A program made the position numbers and the translations under genes. From Actinotignum timonense (GTDB taxonomy: Bacteria; Actinomycetota; Actinomycetes; Actinomycetales; Actinomycetaceae): a stretch of 64,000 nt of DNA. Positions 45,218 through 54,669 of the stretch are shown piece by piece; positions within the stretch are counted from its first letter, which is position 1; every line of letters starts with the position of its first letter. The notes under the pieces were generated by a model, which ran no database searches, was not told the DNA's origin, and saw only the letters and a list, made by a program, of their open reading frames with translations. Location of the stretch: NCBI RefSeq assembly GCF_900155575.1, contig NZ_LT706966.1, positions 1,860,037 to 1,924,036 on the forward strand, written 5' to 3'.

Positions 45218-45687
45218 TGCATCTCCTCTTCCAAAGCCCGCGCCACCCGCGCGGGAACGAAACTCTGCACGTCACCTTTGTGCCGTGCCACATCTTTGAC
45301 CAGCGAGGAGGCAATATGGCCTTTCGCCGGGTCCCCCACCAGGAACACCGTTTCGATCCCCGATATTTCCCGGTTCATGAGCGCCATGGGGTATTCCGCA
45401 TCAAGATCCACCGCGGAACGCAGCCCCTTGACGATGGCGTCCGCCCGGATATCGCGGCAAAAATCCACTAGCAGCCCGCCGAAATCTTCCACCCGCACAT
45501 TGGCCATGTGGCGCACTTCTTCGCGAATGAACTCCACGCGTTGCCGCGGCGAAAAAAGCGGATTTTTCGAAGAGTTATGCGCGACCAGAATAACAACCTC
45601 GTCAAAGAGGGAAGCGGCGCGGGCAAAAACGTCGAGATGTCCGAAAGTGACGGGATCGAAGGATCCGGGGCAGACTGCAAGCGTCAT
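45214..45687 (-). CDS. coaD: Phosphopantetheine adenylyltransferase
   Basis: A 157-residue enzyme that makes dephospho-CoA from 4'-phosphopantetheine. 'VCPGSFDPVTFGHLDVFARA' at the N-terminus holds the nucleotidyl-transferase TxGH-type site, and 'AIVKGLRSAVDLDAEYPMALMNREIS' and 'HIASSLVKDVARHKGD' are standard. It lies 48 bp behind rsmD and overlaps sepIVA, in the conserved recG-rsmD-coaD order. Confidence 0.96.
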   Translation of the reverse strand: MTLAVCPGSFDPVTFGHLDVFARAASLFDEVVILVAHNSSKNPLFSPRQRVEFIREEVRHMANVRVEDFGGLLVDFCRDIRADAIVKGLRSAVDLDAEYPMALMNREISGIETVFLVGDPAKGHIASSLVKDVARHKGDVQSFVPARVARALEEEMQ

Positions 45688-45735
45688 AGTTATAGCCTAA
45701 TCTTTCCTGAGGCGCTCGGCCTAGTCGACGCGCGA

Positions 45736-46293
45736 TTATTGCGCATCCGCGCTGCGCTGCGCCGTCCACAGGGTCGCGGTCCCGTAACGGCGCGAATCAT
45801 CGAGTTCCCACCCCTCCGGCCAGCTCGGTTCCGGTGAAGAGCTATCGCGTTCCACTACGACGACGGCGTCCGCTGCTACATGCGGGGCCAAGCCTTCGAG
45901 CACCTTCGTGATCTGTGCTTCTGTATAGCGGTAGGGCGGGTCCACGAAAACGGCATCGAAACGATAATTCGGTTCCTGGGAGAGATACTTTTCCGCTTTC
46001 ATCCGGACCACGGTCACATCGAGGTGGGCGCGGGCGGCGTTGTCACGAATAATGCTGACCGCCGGCCCTTCCGATTCCACCAGCACGACGGCGCGCGCCC
46101 CGCGGCTTTTCGCTTCCAAACCCAGCGCACCCGAGCCGGCAAAAAGATCCAGGACTTCCCCATCAGCAATAAAGCCGCGATGGTCGAGCCGGGAAAACAC
46201 CGCTTCGCGAGCTTTTTCCGAGGTGGGGCGGGTCCCCGAACTCGGCACCCGCAGAATATGCCCCTTGGCGGTTCCGGCAACAATACGTGTCAT
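45736..46293 (-). CDS. rsmD: 16S rRNA (guanine(966)-N2)-methyltransferase RsmD
   Basis: A 185-residue SAM-dependent RNA methyltransferase. It begins 'TRIVAGTAKGHILRVPSSGTRPTSEKAREAVFSRLDH', continues with the SAM motif 'VLDLFAGSGALGLEAKSRGA', and has the catalytic 'FDAVFVDPPYRY' (DPPY). It starts 3 bp after the recG stop. Confidence 0.95.
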   Translation of the reverse strand: MTRIVAGTAKGHILRVPSSGTRPTSEKAREAVFSRLDHRGFIADGEVLDLFAGSGALGLEAKSRGARAVVLVESEGPAVSIIRDNAARAHLDVTVVRMKAEKYLSQEPNYRFDAVFVDPPYRYTEAQITKVLEGLAPHVAADAVVVVERDSSSPEPSWPEGWELDDSRRYGTATLWTAQRSADAQ

Positions 46294-46296
46294 TGC

Positions 46297-48510
46297 TTAT
46301 CCCCTTTCCAGGTAGGTGGCTCGCTCGGTATCCAATGCGTCCGCGGCCCGTTCCAGCTCCGCCGGCGGCGCGCCGCGTTCCACGAGGTCCGTAGCGGCGG
46401 CGCGCGCGGTAGCGATAATATCAGCGTCGCGCACCGCGGAGAGGAAACGCAGGTGGGAGGTGGTTCCCGCCTGCCGGGTCCCCAGCACATCACCTTCGGA
46501 GCGCAGCTCCACATCTTTTTCGGCCAGCGCGAAACCGTCCGTGGTGGCGGCGAAAGCCGCGAGGCGTTCGGCGGCCAGGCTTCCTTCCGGGGCACCGCTC
46601 ACCGCCAGGCACAGCCCGGCTTTGCTCCCGCGCCCGATGCGCCCGCGCAGCTGGTGCAGCTGGGACAGCCCGAAGCGTTCTGCATTCATAATGATCATCA
46701 TGGTGGCCTGCGGAACATCCACCCCCACTTCGATAACGGTGGTGGAAACCAGCACCGGCACTCGCCCGGCCGCGAAATCCGCCATGGCGGCGTCTTTTTC
46801 CGCGGCGCTCAGCCGCCCGTGCATCTCCCCTACCGCGATTCCCTCGAATTGGGGCAGGGCGCGCAGGCGTTCGGCCAGTTCAGTGACGGTGGCCAGCGTA
46901 CTTTCGCCGCCCGGGTCCTCCGCGGGGGCGGCTGCGTCGTCGTTCTCACTAATACGGGGAGCGAGCACGTACACGCGCCCGCCGCCCGCAGTTTCTTCCC
47001 GGGCGCGCCACCACATGCGCGCGATCCAGTTCGCGCGGTTTTCCGGAACGACGACGGTGCTCACCCCGGCGCGGCCGCCCGGCAGTTCGCGCAAGGTGGA
47101 GACGGCCATATCTCCGAAAACGGTCATGGCGACGGTGCGCGGGATGGGGGTGGCGGTCATGACGAGGGTGTGGACGCCGCGCGCGAGGCTATCGCGTTGG
47201 TCCACCCCGAAGCGGTGCTGTTCGTCCACGACCGCCAGGCCTAGGAAGGGAATCTGGACTGTATCGGAAAGCAGCGCGTGGGTGCCGATAATAATGCCGG
47301 CTTCTCCCGAGGCGATGCGGGCCAGGGTGGCGCGGCGCTCGCTGGCGGTGAGCGATCCGGTGAGGAGTTCCACCCGGGTGGAGTGCTCGGCTGCGCCCAG
47401 CATCCCGCCCGCGCCCAGATCCCCGAGCAGTTCGCGCACACTGCGGGCGTGCTGGGCGGCCAGTACTTCGGTGGGCGCCAGGAGGGCTGCCTGGCCTCCG
47501 CCATCGACCACCTGGAGCATGGCACGCAGGGCCACCACGGTTTTCCCGCTTCCCACATCGCCTTGGAGCAGGCGCTGCATCGGGGTGGTGGCGGCCAGGT
47601 CCGCGGAAATCTCCTCCCCCACCGCGCGCTGCCCGGCGGTGAGCTCAAATGGCAAGCGGGCATCAAAAGCATCCAGGAGTCCGCCGCTGCGCGGTGGGTA
47701 GGCGGTGGTGGGATGCGCAGCGCGGGCGGCACGGCGCCGGGCAAGGACGGTGTGGAGCACCAGGGCTTCTTCGTGGCGGAACGGCAGCTGGGCGAGCGCG
47801 GCGGTGATGGGCTCCTCGGGGCGGTGAGCCCGGCGCAGCGCCTCGAGCCGGGTGGGCAGGCCGTGGGCGCGCCGATAGCCGGCAGGAAGCAGATCGGGAA
47901 CATCCGCGCTGGTCAGCCCGGTGAGAACGGTGCTGACCGCCCGCTCGATTTTCCAGGAGGGCAGCGCGGCGCTGGCGTGATAGATGGGGATGGGGCGGCG
48001 CAGGCGCTCCACATCCACGCTCCCCTCGTCTTCCACCAGATCGTAATCCGGGTGGGTGAGTTGCAGGGTGCCGCGATAGGAACTCACCGTCCCCGAAAAG
48101 GTGGCGACCGTGCCGGGTTGCAGGCGCCGTTCGTGGTAGGCCAAAACCCGCTGCGACTTCGCGAAGAAGGTGAGGCTGAGTTCGCGGGCGCCGTCGGTCA
48201 TAAGAACGGAGAGGATGAAGCCGCGCCGCGCGCGCATGGGCCGCAATTCCGCGCCCACCACCCGGCCGATCACGGTGACGTCCTCGCCTTCGCGCACCTG
48301 CTCGATGGGGAGGAGTTCGCCGCGCCGCGCGTAACGGAACGGCAGGTGGTAGAGCAGCTCGCCCACCGTGTGCAGGCCGAGCCGCGCGAACGAGGTGGCG
48401 CTGCGTTTGCCCAGGGCGCGCTCAAGGGGCACGCTGAGCGCGGTCCACCCGTCCGATACCACGGCCGGGCTGCCACCTCGCGTCTGTGCCGCCGCCTGCG
48501 CGCTGTCCAT
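46297..48510 (-). CDS. recG: ATP-dependent DNA helicase RecG
   Basis: A ~737-residue helicase that reverses stalled forks and remodels recombination intermediates. The wedge/OB domain (~60-200) contains 'VIGRVVGAELRPMRARRG'. Helicase motifs are 'LLQGDVGSGKTVVALRAML' (Walker A), 'LAVVDEQHRFGVDQRD' (DEQH-type box) and 'VLVSTTVIEVGVDVPQATMMIIMNAERFGLSQLHQLRGRIGRG' (motifs V and VI). ATG at 48510 is used; GTG at 48519 is a close alternative, and TATAAC on the minus strand (48532-48537) may be its -10. Confidence 0.94.
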   Translation of the reverse strand: MDSAQAAAQTRGGSPAVVSDGWTALSVPLERALGKRSATSFARLGLHTVGELLYHLPFRYARRGELLPIEQVREGEDVTVIGRVVGAELRPMRARRGFILSVLMTDGARELSLTFFAKSQRVLAYHERRLQPGTVATFSGTVSSYRGTLQLTHPDYDLVEDEGSVDVERLRRPIPIYHASAALPSWKIERAVSTVLTGLTSADVPDLLPAGYRRAHGLPTRLEALRRAHRPEEPITAALAQLPFRHEEALVLHTVLARRRAARAAHPTTAYPPRSGGLLDAFDARLPFELTAGQRAVGEEISADLAATTPMQRLLQGDVGSGKTVVALRAMLQVVDGGGQAALLAPTEVLAAQHARSVRELLGDLGAGGMLGAAEHSTRVELLTGSLTASERRATLARIASGEAGIIIGTHALLSDTVQIPFLGLAVVDEQHRFGVDQRDSLARGVHTLVMTATPIPRTVAMTVFGDMAVSTLRELPGGRAGVSTVVVPENRANWIARMWWRAREETAGGGRVYVLAPRISENDDAAAPAEDPGGESTLATVTELAERLRALPQFEGIAVGEMHGRLSAAEKDAAMADFAAGRVPVLVSTTVIEVGVDVPQATMMIIMNAERFGLSQLHQLRGRIGRGSKAGLCLAVSGAPEGSLAAERLAAFAATTDGFALAEKDVELRSEGDVLGTRQAGTTSHLRFLSAVRDADIIATARAAATDLVERGAPPAELERAADALDTERATYLERG

Positions 48511-48681
48511 ACTCTTCACATTAACACCCGCGTTATATTTTCCCTAACGGCACGTTGCCAGCACGGCACGTCGCACGCACGGCACGCGGTGGTGCGGACC
48601 GGCACCGTTACGGCTGTGCATTGTTTGTCACGACGACGCCGCCACTCCCGCCGCACGTGCCCTACGCCACGGAGGGAACCT

Positions 48682-48710
48682 TTGGCAAGCGCTCTCCTGA
48701 CCGCTATACT
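48682..48710 (+). promoter_or_regulatory. Promoter of rpmB
   Basis: TTGGCA (48682-48687) and TATACT (48705-48710) are separated by 17 bp, one of the best matches to a housekeeping promoter in the window. The leader is ~85 nt. Confidence 0.8.
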
Positions 48711-48802
48711 AGTGGAGTTGTAATTTTCCTATGCGCTCAGGTGTATCTACCGAACAGCGGCAGGTGCGCGAGCGGATCCATGATCAACCGAAGGAGAACA
48801 CC

Positions 48803-48994
48803 GTGGCTTCTGTTTGTGACGTCTGCGGCAAGCACCCGGGCTTCGGGAAGAGCGTCTCGCACTCGCACGTGCGTACTAGCCGCCGCTGGAACCCGAATAT
48901 TCAGCGTGTTCGCGCGCTTGTGAAGGGCGCCCCCAAGCGCCTCAACGTGTGCACCTCGTGCCTCAAGGCCGGCAAGGTGCAGCGCGCCGCCTAA
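48803..48994 (+). CDS. rpmB: 50S ribosomal protein L28 (zinc-binding form)
   Basis: A 63-residue L28 starting [22 protein letters not shown]. Two Cys pairs, 'CDVC' and 'CTSC', indicate the C+ zinc-ribbon form rather than the zinc-free paralogue. GTG at 48803 follows AAGGAG. It is monocistronic, with a strong promoter and a strong terminator. Confidence 0.95.
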   Translation: MASVCDVCGKHPGFGKSVSHSHVRTSRRWNPNIQRVRALVKGAPKRLNVCTSCLKAGKVQRAA

Positions 48995-49048
48995 GTACTG
49001 TGGCTTCGCTGGGCTCTGGCTCGCTCCCGTGAGTTAGCTAGTGCCAGC

Positions 49049-49091
49049 ACCGGAAGGCCGCACATCCTTTTGAGATGTGCGGCCTTCCGGT
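49049..49091. terminator. Bidirectional terminator between rpmB and adhP
   Basis: A perfect 18-bp stem (49049-49066 and 49074-49091) with a T-rich 7-nt loop lies between the convergent genes. Confidence 0.9.
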
Positions 49092-49119
49092 TTAACTCAT
49101 CAGATGACTTGGGCGACTA

Positions 49120-50136
49120 CTACTTGGAGAAATCAACAACCATGCGGCCTTCGATCTTGCCGGCCAGCATTTCGTCAATCATATCGTTGATGTCATCGAG
49201 AGGACGCGTGGCCACGATCGGCTTGACGAGGCCCTGGGCCCCGAAGTCAAAGGCTTCTGCCAGATCCTGGCGGGTGCCCACGAGGGAGCCCACCACCTTA
49301 ATGCCGTCCAGAACGGTGCGGTGGATATTCAGGTCGATGGTGCCCTTCGGGAGCCCGACGCACACCACGGTGCCGGCGGCCTTCATGGCGTCCACGGCCT
49401 GGCCGAAAGCAACCTGAGATACCGCGGTCACCACCGCGACGTCCACGCCGCCCACTTCCTTCTGGATCCATTCCCCGGAGTTGATATCCGAGGAATTGAC
49501 AACGAGGTCAGCGCCGACCTTCTTTGCCGATTCCAGCTTCTCATCATTGATATCCACGGCCACCACGCGAGCCCGGAAAACGTTCTTGGCGTACTGGATG
49601 GCCAGGTTACCCAGCCCGCCCGCGCCGTAAATCGCCACCCACTGGCCGGGGCGAATATTGCCATTCTTGAGGGCCTTGTATGTGGTCACGCCCGCGCAGG
49701 TAATGGACGAAGCTTCGGCCGGATCCAGCCCTTCGGGAACCTTGACGGCGTAATCTGCCACGACGATGCACTTTTCAGCCATGCCACCGTCAACGCTGTA
49801 ACCGGCATTTTCCACGTTCCGACACAGGGTTTCGTCGCCCGTCACGCAGTATTCACAGTGGCCACAGCCGCGGAAGAACCAGGCGACAGACACGCGGTCG
49901 CCTACCTTGAGCGAGGTGACATCCTCACCGATTTGTTCCACAACGCCCACGCCCTCGTGGCCGATAATGCGGCCGGGCACGTCACCGAAATCTCCGAGCG
50001 CCACGTGGATATCCGTATGGCACAGGCCGCAGTATTCGATATCGACGAGTGCTTCGTTGGCCTTAATCGGGCGCAGTTCCACGTCCTTAATGTCAACGTA
50101 GCCGTCCGAGGTTTCTCGAACTGTCGCTGCTCGCAT
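49120..50136 (-). CDS. adhP: Zinc-dependent alcohol dehydrogenase AdhP
   Basis: A 338-residue medium-chain dehydrogenase that interconverts ethanol and acetaldehyde with NAD(H). The catalytic zinc ligand is Cys in '[11 protein letters not shown]' (~36), with '[12 protein letters not shown]'. The structural zinc site is '[16 protein letters not shown]' (~90-105), and the Rossmann motif is '[17 protein letters not shown]'. A strong Shine-Dalgarno (AGGAGGAG) precedes the ATG. The leader can form two hairpins (50168-50200), and a -10 TACTAT lies at 50226-50231. It fits a fermentative life-style. Confidence 0.94.
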   Translation of the reverse strand: MRAATVRETSDGYVDIKDVELRPIKANEALVDIEYCGLCHTDIHVALGDFGDVPGRIIGHEGVGVVEQIGEDVTSLKVGDRVSVAWFFRGCGHCEYCVTGDETLCRNVENAGYSVDGGMAEKCIVVADYAVKVPEGLDPAEASSITCAGVTTYKALKNGNIRPGQWVAIYGAGGLGNLAIQYAKNVFRARVVAVDINDEKLESAKKVGADLVVNSSDINSGEWIQKEVGGVDVAVVTAVSQVAFGQAVDAMKAAGTVVCVGLPKGTIDLNIHRTVLDGIKVVGSLVGTRQDLAEAFDFGAQGLVKPIVATRPLDDINDMIDEMLAGKIEGRMVVDFSK

Positions 50137-50167
50137 TTTCTCCTCCTATTTCAGCGGGAGCATCCTT

Positions 50168-50200
50168 ACTCCCAGTTGATGCGGTGCGGTTCGCCGCACC
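50168..50200 (-). promoter_or_regulatory. Hairpins in the adhP leader
   Basis: A 7-bp stem GGTGCGG/CCGCACC (50183-50189 and 50194-50200) closes a 4-nt loop, and a GGGAG/CTCCC pair with 8-nt spacing lies between it and the ribosome site. Both are within the transcribed leader if the -10 at 50226-50231 is used. Confidence 0.4.
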
Positions 50201-50371
50201 ACTTCTTATTTTTGCGAGCGGCAGCATAGTATTCCAGGGGAGAACGTCCTGATTTCGCGCAAAAAATTCGCCTATCCGGATAACGGCGCAGCGACCTTTA
50301 CCAGCATCTTCACCAACGGCGGAAATGCTCCGAGCTGCGGTCTAGTTCGGCGTGAGGATTAACGGTGGCGC

Positions 50372-51430
50372 TCAGCCGCGCCGGAAATGATCCCAGCCGC
50401 TCCCCCGCGTCCAGGCACGCCCGTCCACGGTGACCAATCCGCCCGGATGGGCGGCTTCCACCGCCCCGATAAGGCTGAAGCCTTCCGGGAGATGCGGGAT
50501 GCGCGCACCCCAAGCCCGTTCCGGGCTCACGTCCATCGTGGCGAGGAAACCGTGGTCCTCTCCCCCGGTAAGTACGCAGCTATAAGCCCACTCCAGCGGA
50601 TCGGAACGGCCCAGGTGCCGGGCCACCTCAAGGAGATCATGAGCGTGGCGGGAAAGCGTCTCCGAATGAATATCGATATGCACCCCGGAAGCGGCGGCTA
50701 TCCGCTGCGCATCGCGAAGCAAACCATCGGATACGTCCATCATCGCCCCGCGCAAGCCGGCGCGAACCGCGCGCAGCACCTCGGTCACAGGCGGCCGCGG
50801 GCGTAGAAAATCCTGAATGAGGCGGGTGGCGGCATCCGGGAAAGCGCTCCGTTCCGGCGCAAAGCCGCGGCTGAGCAGTTCGAAGCCGGCCGCGGCCCGC
50901 CCTAGATTCCCGCAGTGGATGAGGGGCTGTCCGGGCGCTGCCGCCGAGCGTTGCAGCGGGGTGCGCCCTTCCAGATCACCCAGAATGGTGGCGCTGATGG
51001 CCATATGGCCCCCGCCCACGAGGTCTCCGCCGTCGACCCCACATCCGAGCGGGCCGCAACATTCGGCCAGGCCGCGCGCAAGGTCCCGTACCCAGGCGAC
51101 CGGCACGTCCCCGGGCAGTTCCATGGCGACGACGAGGGACCGCGGCCGCGCTCCCATCGCAACGGCGTCGGCAATATTTTGGGCGGCCACCCGCCAGCCG
51201 ACATCGCTCCCGCTGGACCAGTCGCGCCGAAAATGCACGCCTTCCACGAGCATATCGGTGGAGACCGTGACCCGGCCGTCGCTCAGACCGAGCACCGCGC
51301 TATCATCCCCGCTGGGGACGATTGTTGTTTCTCCGCGCGGAAGCAGCGGCACGATCTGGGCGAGGAGTTCCGCTTCGCTCAGGTCGCGCACCAGGGGCCC
51401 GGGCGTATGGCTGGCAGCTGGCCGGGGCAT
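50372..51430 (-). CDS. thiL: Thiamine-monophosphate kinase
   Basis: A 352-residue kinase that makes thiamine diphosphate. Motifs of the AIR-synthase-like fold are visible: 'IVPSGDDSAVL' near the N-terminus, 'VSTDMLVEGVHFRRDWSSGSDVGWRVAAQNIADAVAMGARP', and 'MMDVSDGLLRDAQRIAAASG'. The ATG directly abuts the ddl stop (TAAATG), so the two form a ddl-thiL pair. The same pairing occurs in other actinobacteria. Confidence 0.93.
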   Translation of the reverse strand: MPRPAASHTPGPLVRDLSEAELLAQIVPLLPRGETTIVPSGDDSAVLGLSDGRVTVSTDMLVEGVHFRRDWSSGSDVGWRVAAQNIADAVAMGARPRSLVVAMELPGDVPVAWVRDLARGLAECCGPLGCGVDGGDLVGGGHMAISATILGDLEGRTPLQRSAAAPGQPLIHCGNLGRAAAGFELLSRGFAPERSAFPDAATRLIQDFLRPRPPVTEVLRAVRAGLRGAMMDVSDGLLRDAQRIAAASGVHIDIHSETLSRHAHDLLEVARHLGRSDPLEWAYSCVLTGGEDHGFLATMDVSPERAWGARIPHLPEGFSLIGAVEAAHPGGLVTVDGRAWTRGSGWDHFRRG

Positions 51431-52513
51431 TTAGCGCAGCCCTACCCCGCGCGCGAGGGCGAGGTCGATGAGTTCGGAAATGAGATCGCGGTAGGCCAGC
51501 CCGGTTTTCTCCCACAGGATGGGGTACATGGACACGGCGGTGAAGCCGGGAATTGTATTGTGTTCGTTGACGTACATCTCCCCGGTGGCGGTGTAGAAGA
51601 AGTCCACGCGGGTCATGCCTTCGCATTCGAAAACCTCGAAAACGCGCCGCGCCAGGCCTCGCATTTTCTCCGCGTCCGCCTCCGGGAGCGCGGCGGGAAT
51701 TTCCATGTGGAAGCCTTCGGTGGCCACGTATTTGGTGGCGTAGTCATACCATTGCACGTCCAAAACGATTTCGCCGAGTACGGACGCGCGCGGCGCGGTA
51801 CCGCCACGCCCACCGAGGACGGCGCACTCGATTTCACGGCCCGGGATTCCCGTTTCCACAATGACTTTAGGGTCGACGGCGCGCGCTGTGGCAATGGCGG
51901 CGTCGAGCTGCGAAAGCTCAGCCACCCGCGTGATGCCCAGTGAAGATCCCGCGCGAGCTGGTTTGACGTACACGGGAAGCTGCAAACGTTCGGCTACTTC
52001 CGCGCGCACGCCCTCCGGATCGGCGTTCCAGCGCTGGGGTTCCACGAGCACGTAAGGCGCAACCGGCAGGCCGGCAGATTCCAGCACCAATTTCATATAG
52101 TGCTTATCCATGGCCGCGGCGGAGGCGAAAACTCCGCAACCCACGTAGGGAATGCCCATCATTTCGAAGGTGCCCTGGATGGTGCCATCTTCACCGAAGG
52201 GGCCGTGGAGCAGCGGGAAGGCCACGTCGATAGGCCCGAGGCTGCGCGAACTGCCATCTTCACCGCGCACCACAAATCCCCCGCCGGGTCCGAAATCTGC
52301 CAGCACGCGTTCTCCGTGGTATTCCACGTCCGCGCCGGCAGCCACCTCCTCCGTGCTCATGGGAACCCAGATGCCTTCGGTGGTGATGCCGATGGGGATA
52401 ACGCTGTAGCGCTCCGGGTCAATGGCTCCCAGGACGGACGCCGCGGTGAGGCAAGAGACGGAGTGTTCTCCGGATACGCCCCCGTAGATGAGGGCGACGT
52501 GATGTGTGGCCAC
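51431..52513 (-). CDS. ddl: D-alanine-D-alanine ligase
   Basis: A 360-residue ATP-grasp ligase for the D-Ala-D-Ala end of peptidoglycan precursor. 'IYGGVSGEHSVSCLTAASVL' is the N-terminal signature; 'VFPLLHGPFGEDGTIQGTFEMMGIPYVGCGVFASAAAMDK' and 'VNEHNTIPGFTAVSMYP' are standard Ddl motifs. The C-terminal NTIPGFT fits D-Ala rather than D-lactate incorporation, which I infer only from the overall match. GTG start. Confidence 0.95.
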   Translation of the reverse strand: MATHHVALIYGGVSGEHSVSCLTAASVLGAIDPERYSVIPIGITTEGIWVPMSTEEVAAGADVEYHGERVLADFGPGGGFVVRGEDGSSRSLGPIDVAFPLLHGPFGEDGTIQGTFEMMGIPYVGCGVFASAAAMDKHYMKLVLESAGLPVAPYVLVEPQRWNADPEGVRAEVAERLQLPVYVKPARAGSSLGITRVAELSQLDAAIATARAVDPKVIVETGIPGREIECAVLGGRGGTAPRASVLGEIVLDVQWYDYATKYVATEGFHMEIPAALPEADAEKMRGLARRVFEVFECEGMTRVDFFYTATGEMYVNEHNTIPGFTAVSMYPILWEKTGLAYRDLISELIDLALARGVGLR

Positions 52514-52597
52514 GAATGGACACCTTTCTACTCAGTGCTGTTCCCAGGGTAGTACGCCGGACCGCGCGGCAAGGTGACAAACCCGGGCGCGGCCTAC

Positions 52598-52603
52598 TAC
52601 AGT
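52598..52603 (+). promoter_or_regulatory. -10 element, leaderless start of the lipoprotein gene
   Basis: TACAGT ends 6 nt before the ATG at 52610, the same layout as seen ahead of the DUF853 and HIT genes. Confidence 0.5.
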
Positions 52604-52609
52604 AAACAT

Positions 52610-53251
52610 ATGACACAGAACACAATGAAGTCGTTTCTCCTGCTCGCAGGCGCTGCCGCTCTCACGCTGGCCGGTTGCTCCGGGACCGGGAAGGGCGCTC
52701 CCGCCAGTGATGGCGCGGCCACGCCGTCCACCCCGGCTGCCGCTTCGTCTGCCCCGGCGGTGAGCCAGTCCCCCAGCCTCACACCCAAGGCTGCGGAAAG
52801 CTCCCTCAAGGGCTTTATCGAAGGGGATTCGCAGTCCCCGAATTATCCCAAGCTCACCGAGAATTCCGCGGTGCCTACCGCAGTGCGGGTGGCCGGCCAC
52901 GAGGGCTGGGATCGCGTGGTGGTGGAATACGATAGCGATGCGGATCTGGAATGGTTCAGTTTCTTCGGTGATGAGGCCATTCAGGACGGTTCGGGGCGGC
53001 CCCTGGATATTCCCGGCAAGCGCTTCCTCACCCTGAGCATTTCCGGGGTGACCTACCCGGAGGATCCTGCGCAGGCTGCGGATCTGTCCGTGCCGAACCT
53101 CGGGGGTGCCAAGGTAGTGCAGGGCGTCCACGTGGAACACGCTTTTGAGGGCATGCACCAGGTCCATATCGGGCTGGATAAGGACCGGCCCTACCGGGTT
53201 CAGGTGCTGGAGAGCCCCAAGCGGATTGTTATTGACGTTGCCAATAACTAA
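52610..53251 (+). CDS. Lipoprotein with AMIN-like domain
   Basis: A 213-residue secreted lipoprotein. A signal peptide with 'FLLLAGAAALTLAGC' ends in the lipobox LAGC (Cys ~22). A Ser/Ala/Pro/Thr-rich linker (~23-60) follows. The folded part (~85-210) has the AMIN-like pattern 'GWDRVVVEYD..' and 'LDIPGKRFLTLSISGVTYP..' and ends '..RVQVLESPKRIVIDVANN'. It probably sits on the outer face of the membrane near peptidoglycan; the function is not known. ATG at 52610 fits the leaderless promoter; ATG at 52625 is an alternative. It lies 3 bp from the convergent murA stop. Confidence 0.85.
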   Translation: MTQNTMKSFLLLAGAAALTLAGCSGTGKGAPASDGAATPSTPAAASSAPAVSQSPSLTPKAAESSLKGFIEGDSQSPNYPKLTENSAVPTAVRVAGHEGWDRVVVEYDSDADLEWFSFFGDEAIQDGSGRPLDIPGKRFLTLSISGVTYPEDPAQAADLSVPNLGGAKVVQGVHVEHAFEGMHQVHIGLDKDRPYRVQVLESPKRIVIDVANN

Positions 53252-53254
53252 TCC

Positions 53255-54580
53255 TTAGGCATCCAGCGGCGTGACGTCCGCACCGAGGGCCTGGAGTTTA
53301 TCCAGGAACTTTTCGTAGCCACGGTCGATAATATCCACCCCTGAGACCCGGGATTCCCCTTCGGCCGCCAGCGCGGCAATGAGGTGGGAGAAGCCCCCGC
53401 GCAGATCGGGAACCACAATATCGGTGGCCCGCAGCGGGGTGGGCCCTTGGATAACGGCCGAGTGGTAGAAATTGCGCTGCCCGAATCGGCATTCGTGCCC
53501 GCCCAGGCATTCGCGGTAGGTCTGGATATTGGCGCCCATATCCCGCAGCGCTTCGGTGAAGCCGAAACGGTTTTCGTAAACGGTTTCGTGGACGATGGAC
53601 ATGCCTTCGGCCTGGGTCAGGGCGACGACGAGCGGCTGCTGCCAGTCGGTCATGAAACCAGGGTGCACATCCGTTTCAAAAGATACGGATTGCAGAGCGC
53701 CACCCGGGTGCCAGAAACGGATGCCGTCGTCACGCACATCGAATTTCCCGCCGACTTTCCGGAAAAGATTGAGGAAAGAAGTCATCGACTGCTGTTCGGC
53801 CCCGCGCACGAAAATATCACCGCCGGTGGCCAGCGCGGCCGCCGCCCAGGAACCCGCTTCGATGCGGTCGGGTAGCGAGGTGTGGGAGTATCCCACCAGT
53901 TCATCCACGCCTTCCACTCGGATAACCCGGTCGGTATCCACAGAAATAATCGCGCCCATTTTTTGAAGCACCGCGATGAGATCCATGATTTCCGGTTCCA
54001 CCGCAGCATTGGACAGCTCGGTCACGCCTTCCGCCATGACAGCGGTGAGGAGAGTCTGTTCGGTAGCCCCCACGGAAGGATAGGGCAAGCGCACCGGCTT
54101 GGCCCGCAGGCCCTTGGGCGCCACCAGGTGCATACCCGTTTCTTCCTGGACGCGCTTGGCGCCGAATTCTTCCAGCACCCGCAGGTGGAAATCCACCGGA
54201 CGCGAGCCGATATGGCACCCGCCCAGATCCGGAATATAGGCTTCGCCCAGGCGGTGCAGCAGCGGGCCCGCAAAAAGAATCGGAATGCGGGAGGAGCCGG
54301 CCAGCGCGTTCACTTCGTGCGGATCGTGGGGCAGGTGAATATCACCGGGGGTGATCTCCACGGTTCCGGCTTCCGGCTGGTAGTTGACTTCTACACCGTG
54401 CAGGCCGAGCAGCTCCGAAACCACGGTGACGTCACGGATTTGCGGCACATTGCGCAGCACGGATGTTTCTTTGGTGAGCAGGGAGGCAACCATGGATTTC
54501 GACACAAAATTCTTTGCGCCGCGCACAGTAATCTCACCGCTCAGGGGGACTCCTCCGCGAACCACAAGTTGGGACACCAT
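53255..54580 (-). CDS. murA: UDP-N-acetylglucosamine 1-carboxyvinyltransferase
   Basis: A 441-residue enolpyruvyl transferase, the first committed step of peptidoglycan synthesis. The Lys23-Asn24 pair ('GAKNFVSKSMVASLL') and the catalytic loop cysteine (Cys122 in 'DLGGCHIGSRPVDFHL') are present. It therefore has the fosfomycin-sensitive Cys form, unlike the Asp form of mycobacteria. Two inside-out alpha/beta domains span the length. It is a single gene between the lipoprotein and leuD and shares no operon signal with them. Confidence 0.95.
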   Translation of the reverse strand: MVSQLVVRGGVPLSGEITVRGAKNFVSKSMVASLLTKETSVLRNVPQIRDVTVVSELLGLHGVEVNYQPEAGTVEITPGDIHLPHDPHEVNALAGSSRIPILFAGPLLHRLGEAYIPDLGGCHIGSRPVDFHLRVLEEFGAKRVQEETGMHLVAPKGLRAKPVRLPYPSVGATEQTLLTAVMAEGVTELSNAAVEPEIMDLIAVLQKMGAIISVDTDRVIRVEGVDELVGYSHTSLPDRIEAGSWAAAALATGGDIFVRGAEQQSMTSFLNLFRKVGGKFDVRDDGIRFWHPGGALQSVSFETDVHPGFMTDWQQPLVVALTQAEGMSIVHETVYENRFGFTEALRDMGANIQTYRECLGGHECRFGQRNFYHSAVIQGPTPLRATDIVVPDLRGGFSHLIAALAAEGESRVSGVDIIDRGYEKFLDKLQALGADVTPLDA

Positions 54581-54669
54581 ACTCTCCGCCTTTCTCGCGT
54601 GTCACAGGTACCCAGCCAGCATACCGGCCCGCGGCCGGTTTCCGGAGTTATGAGGATATCCGGGTGGCG

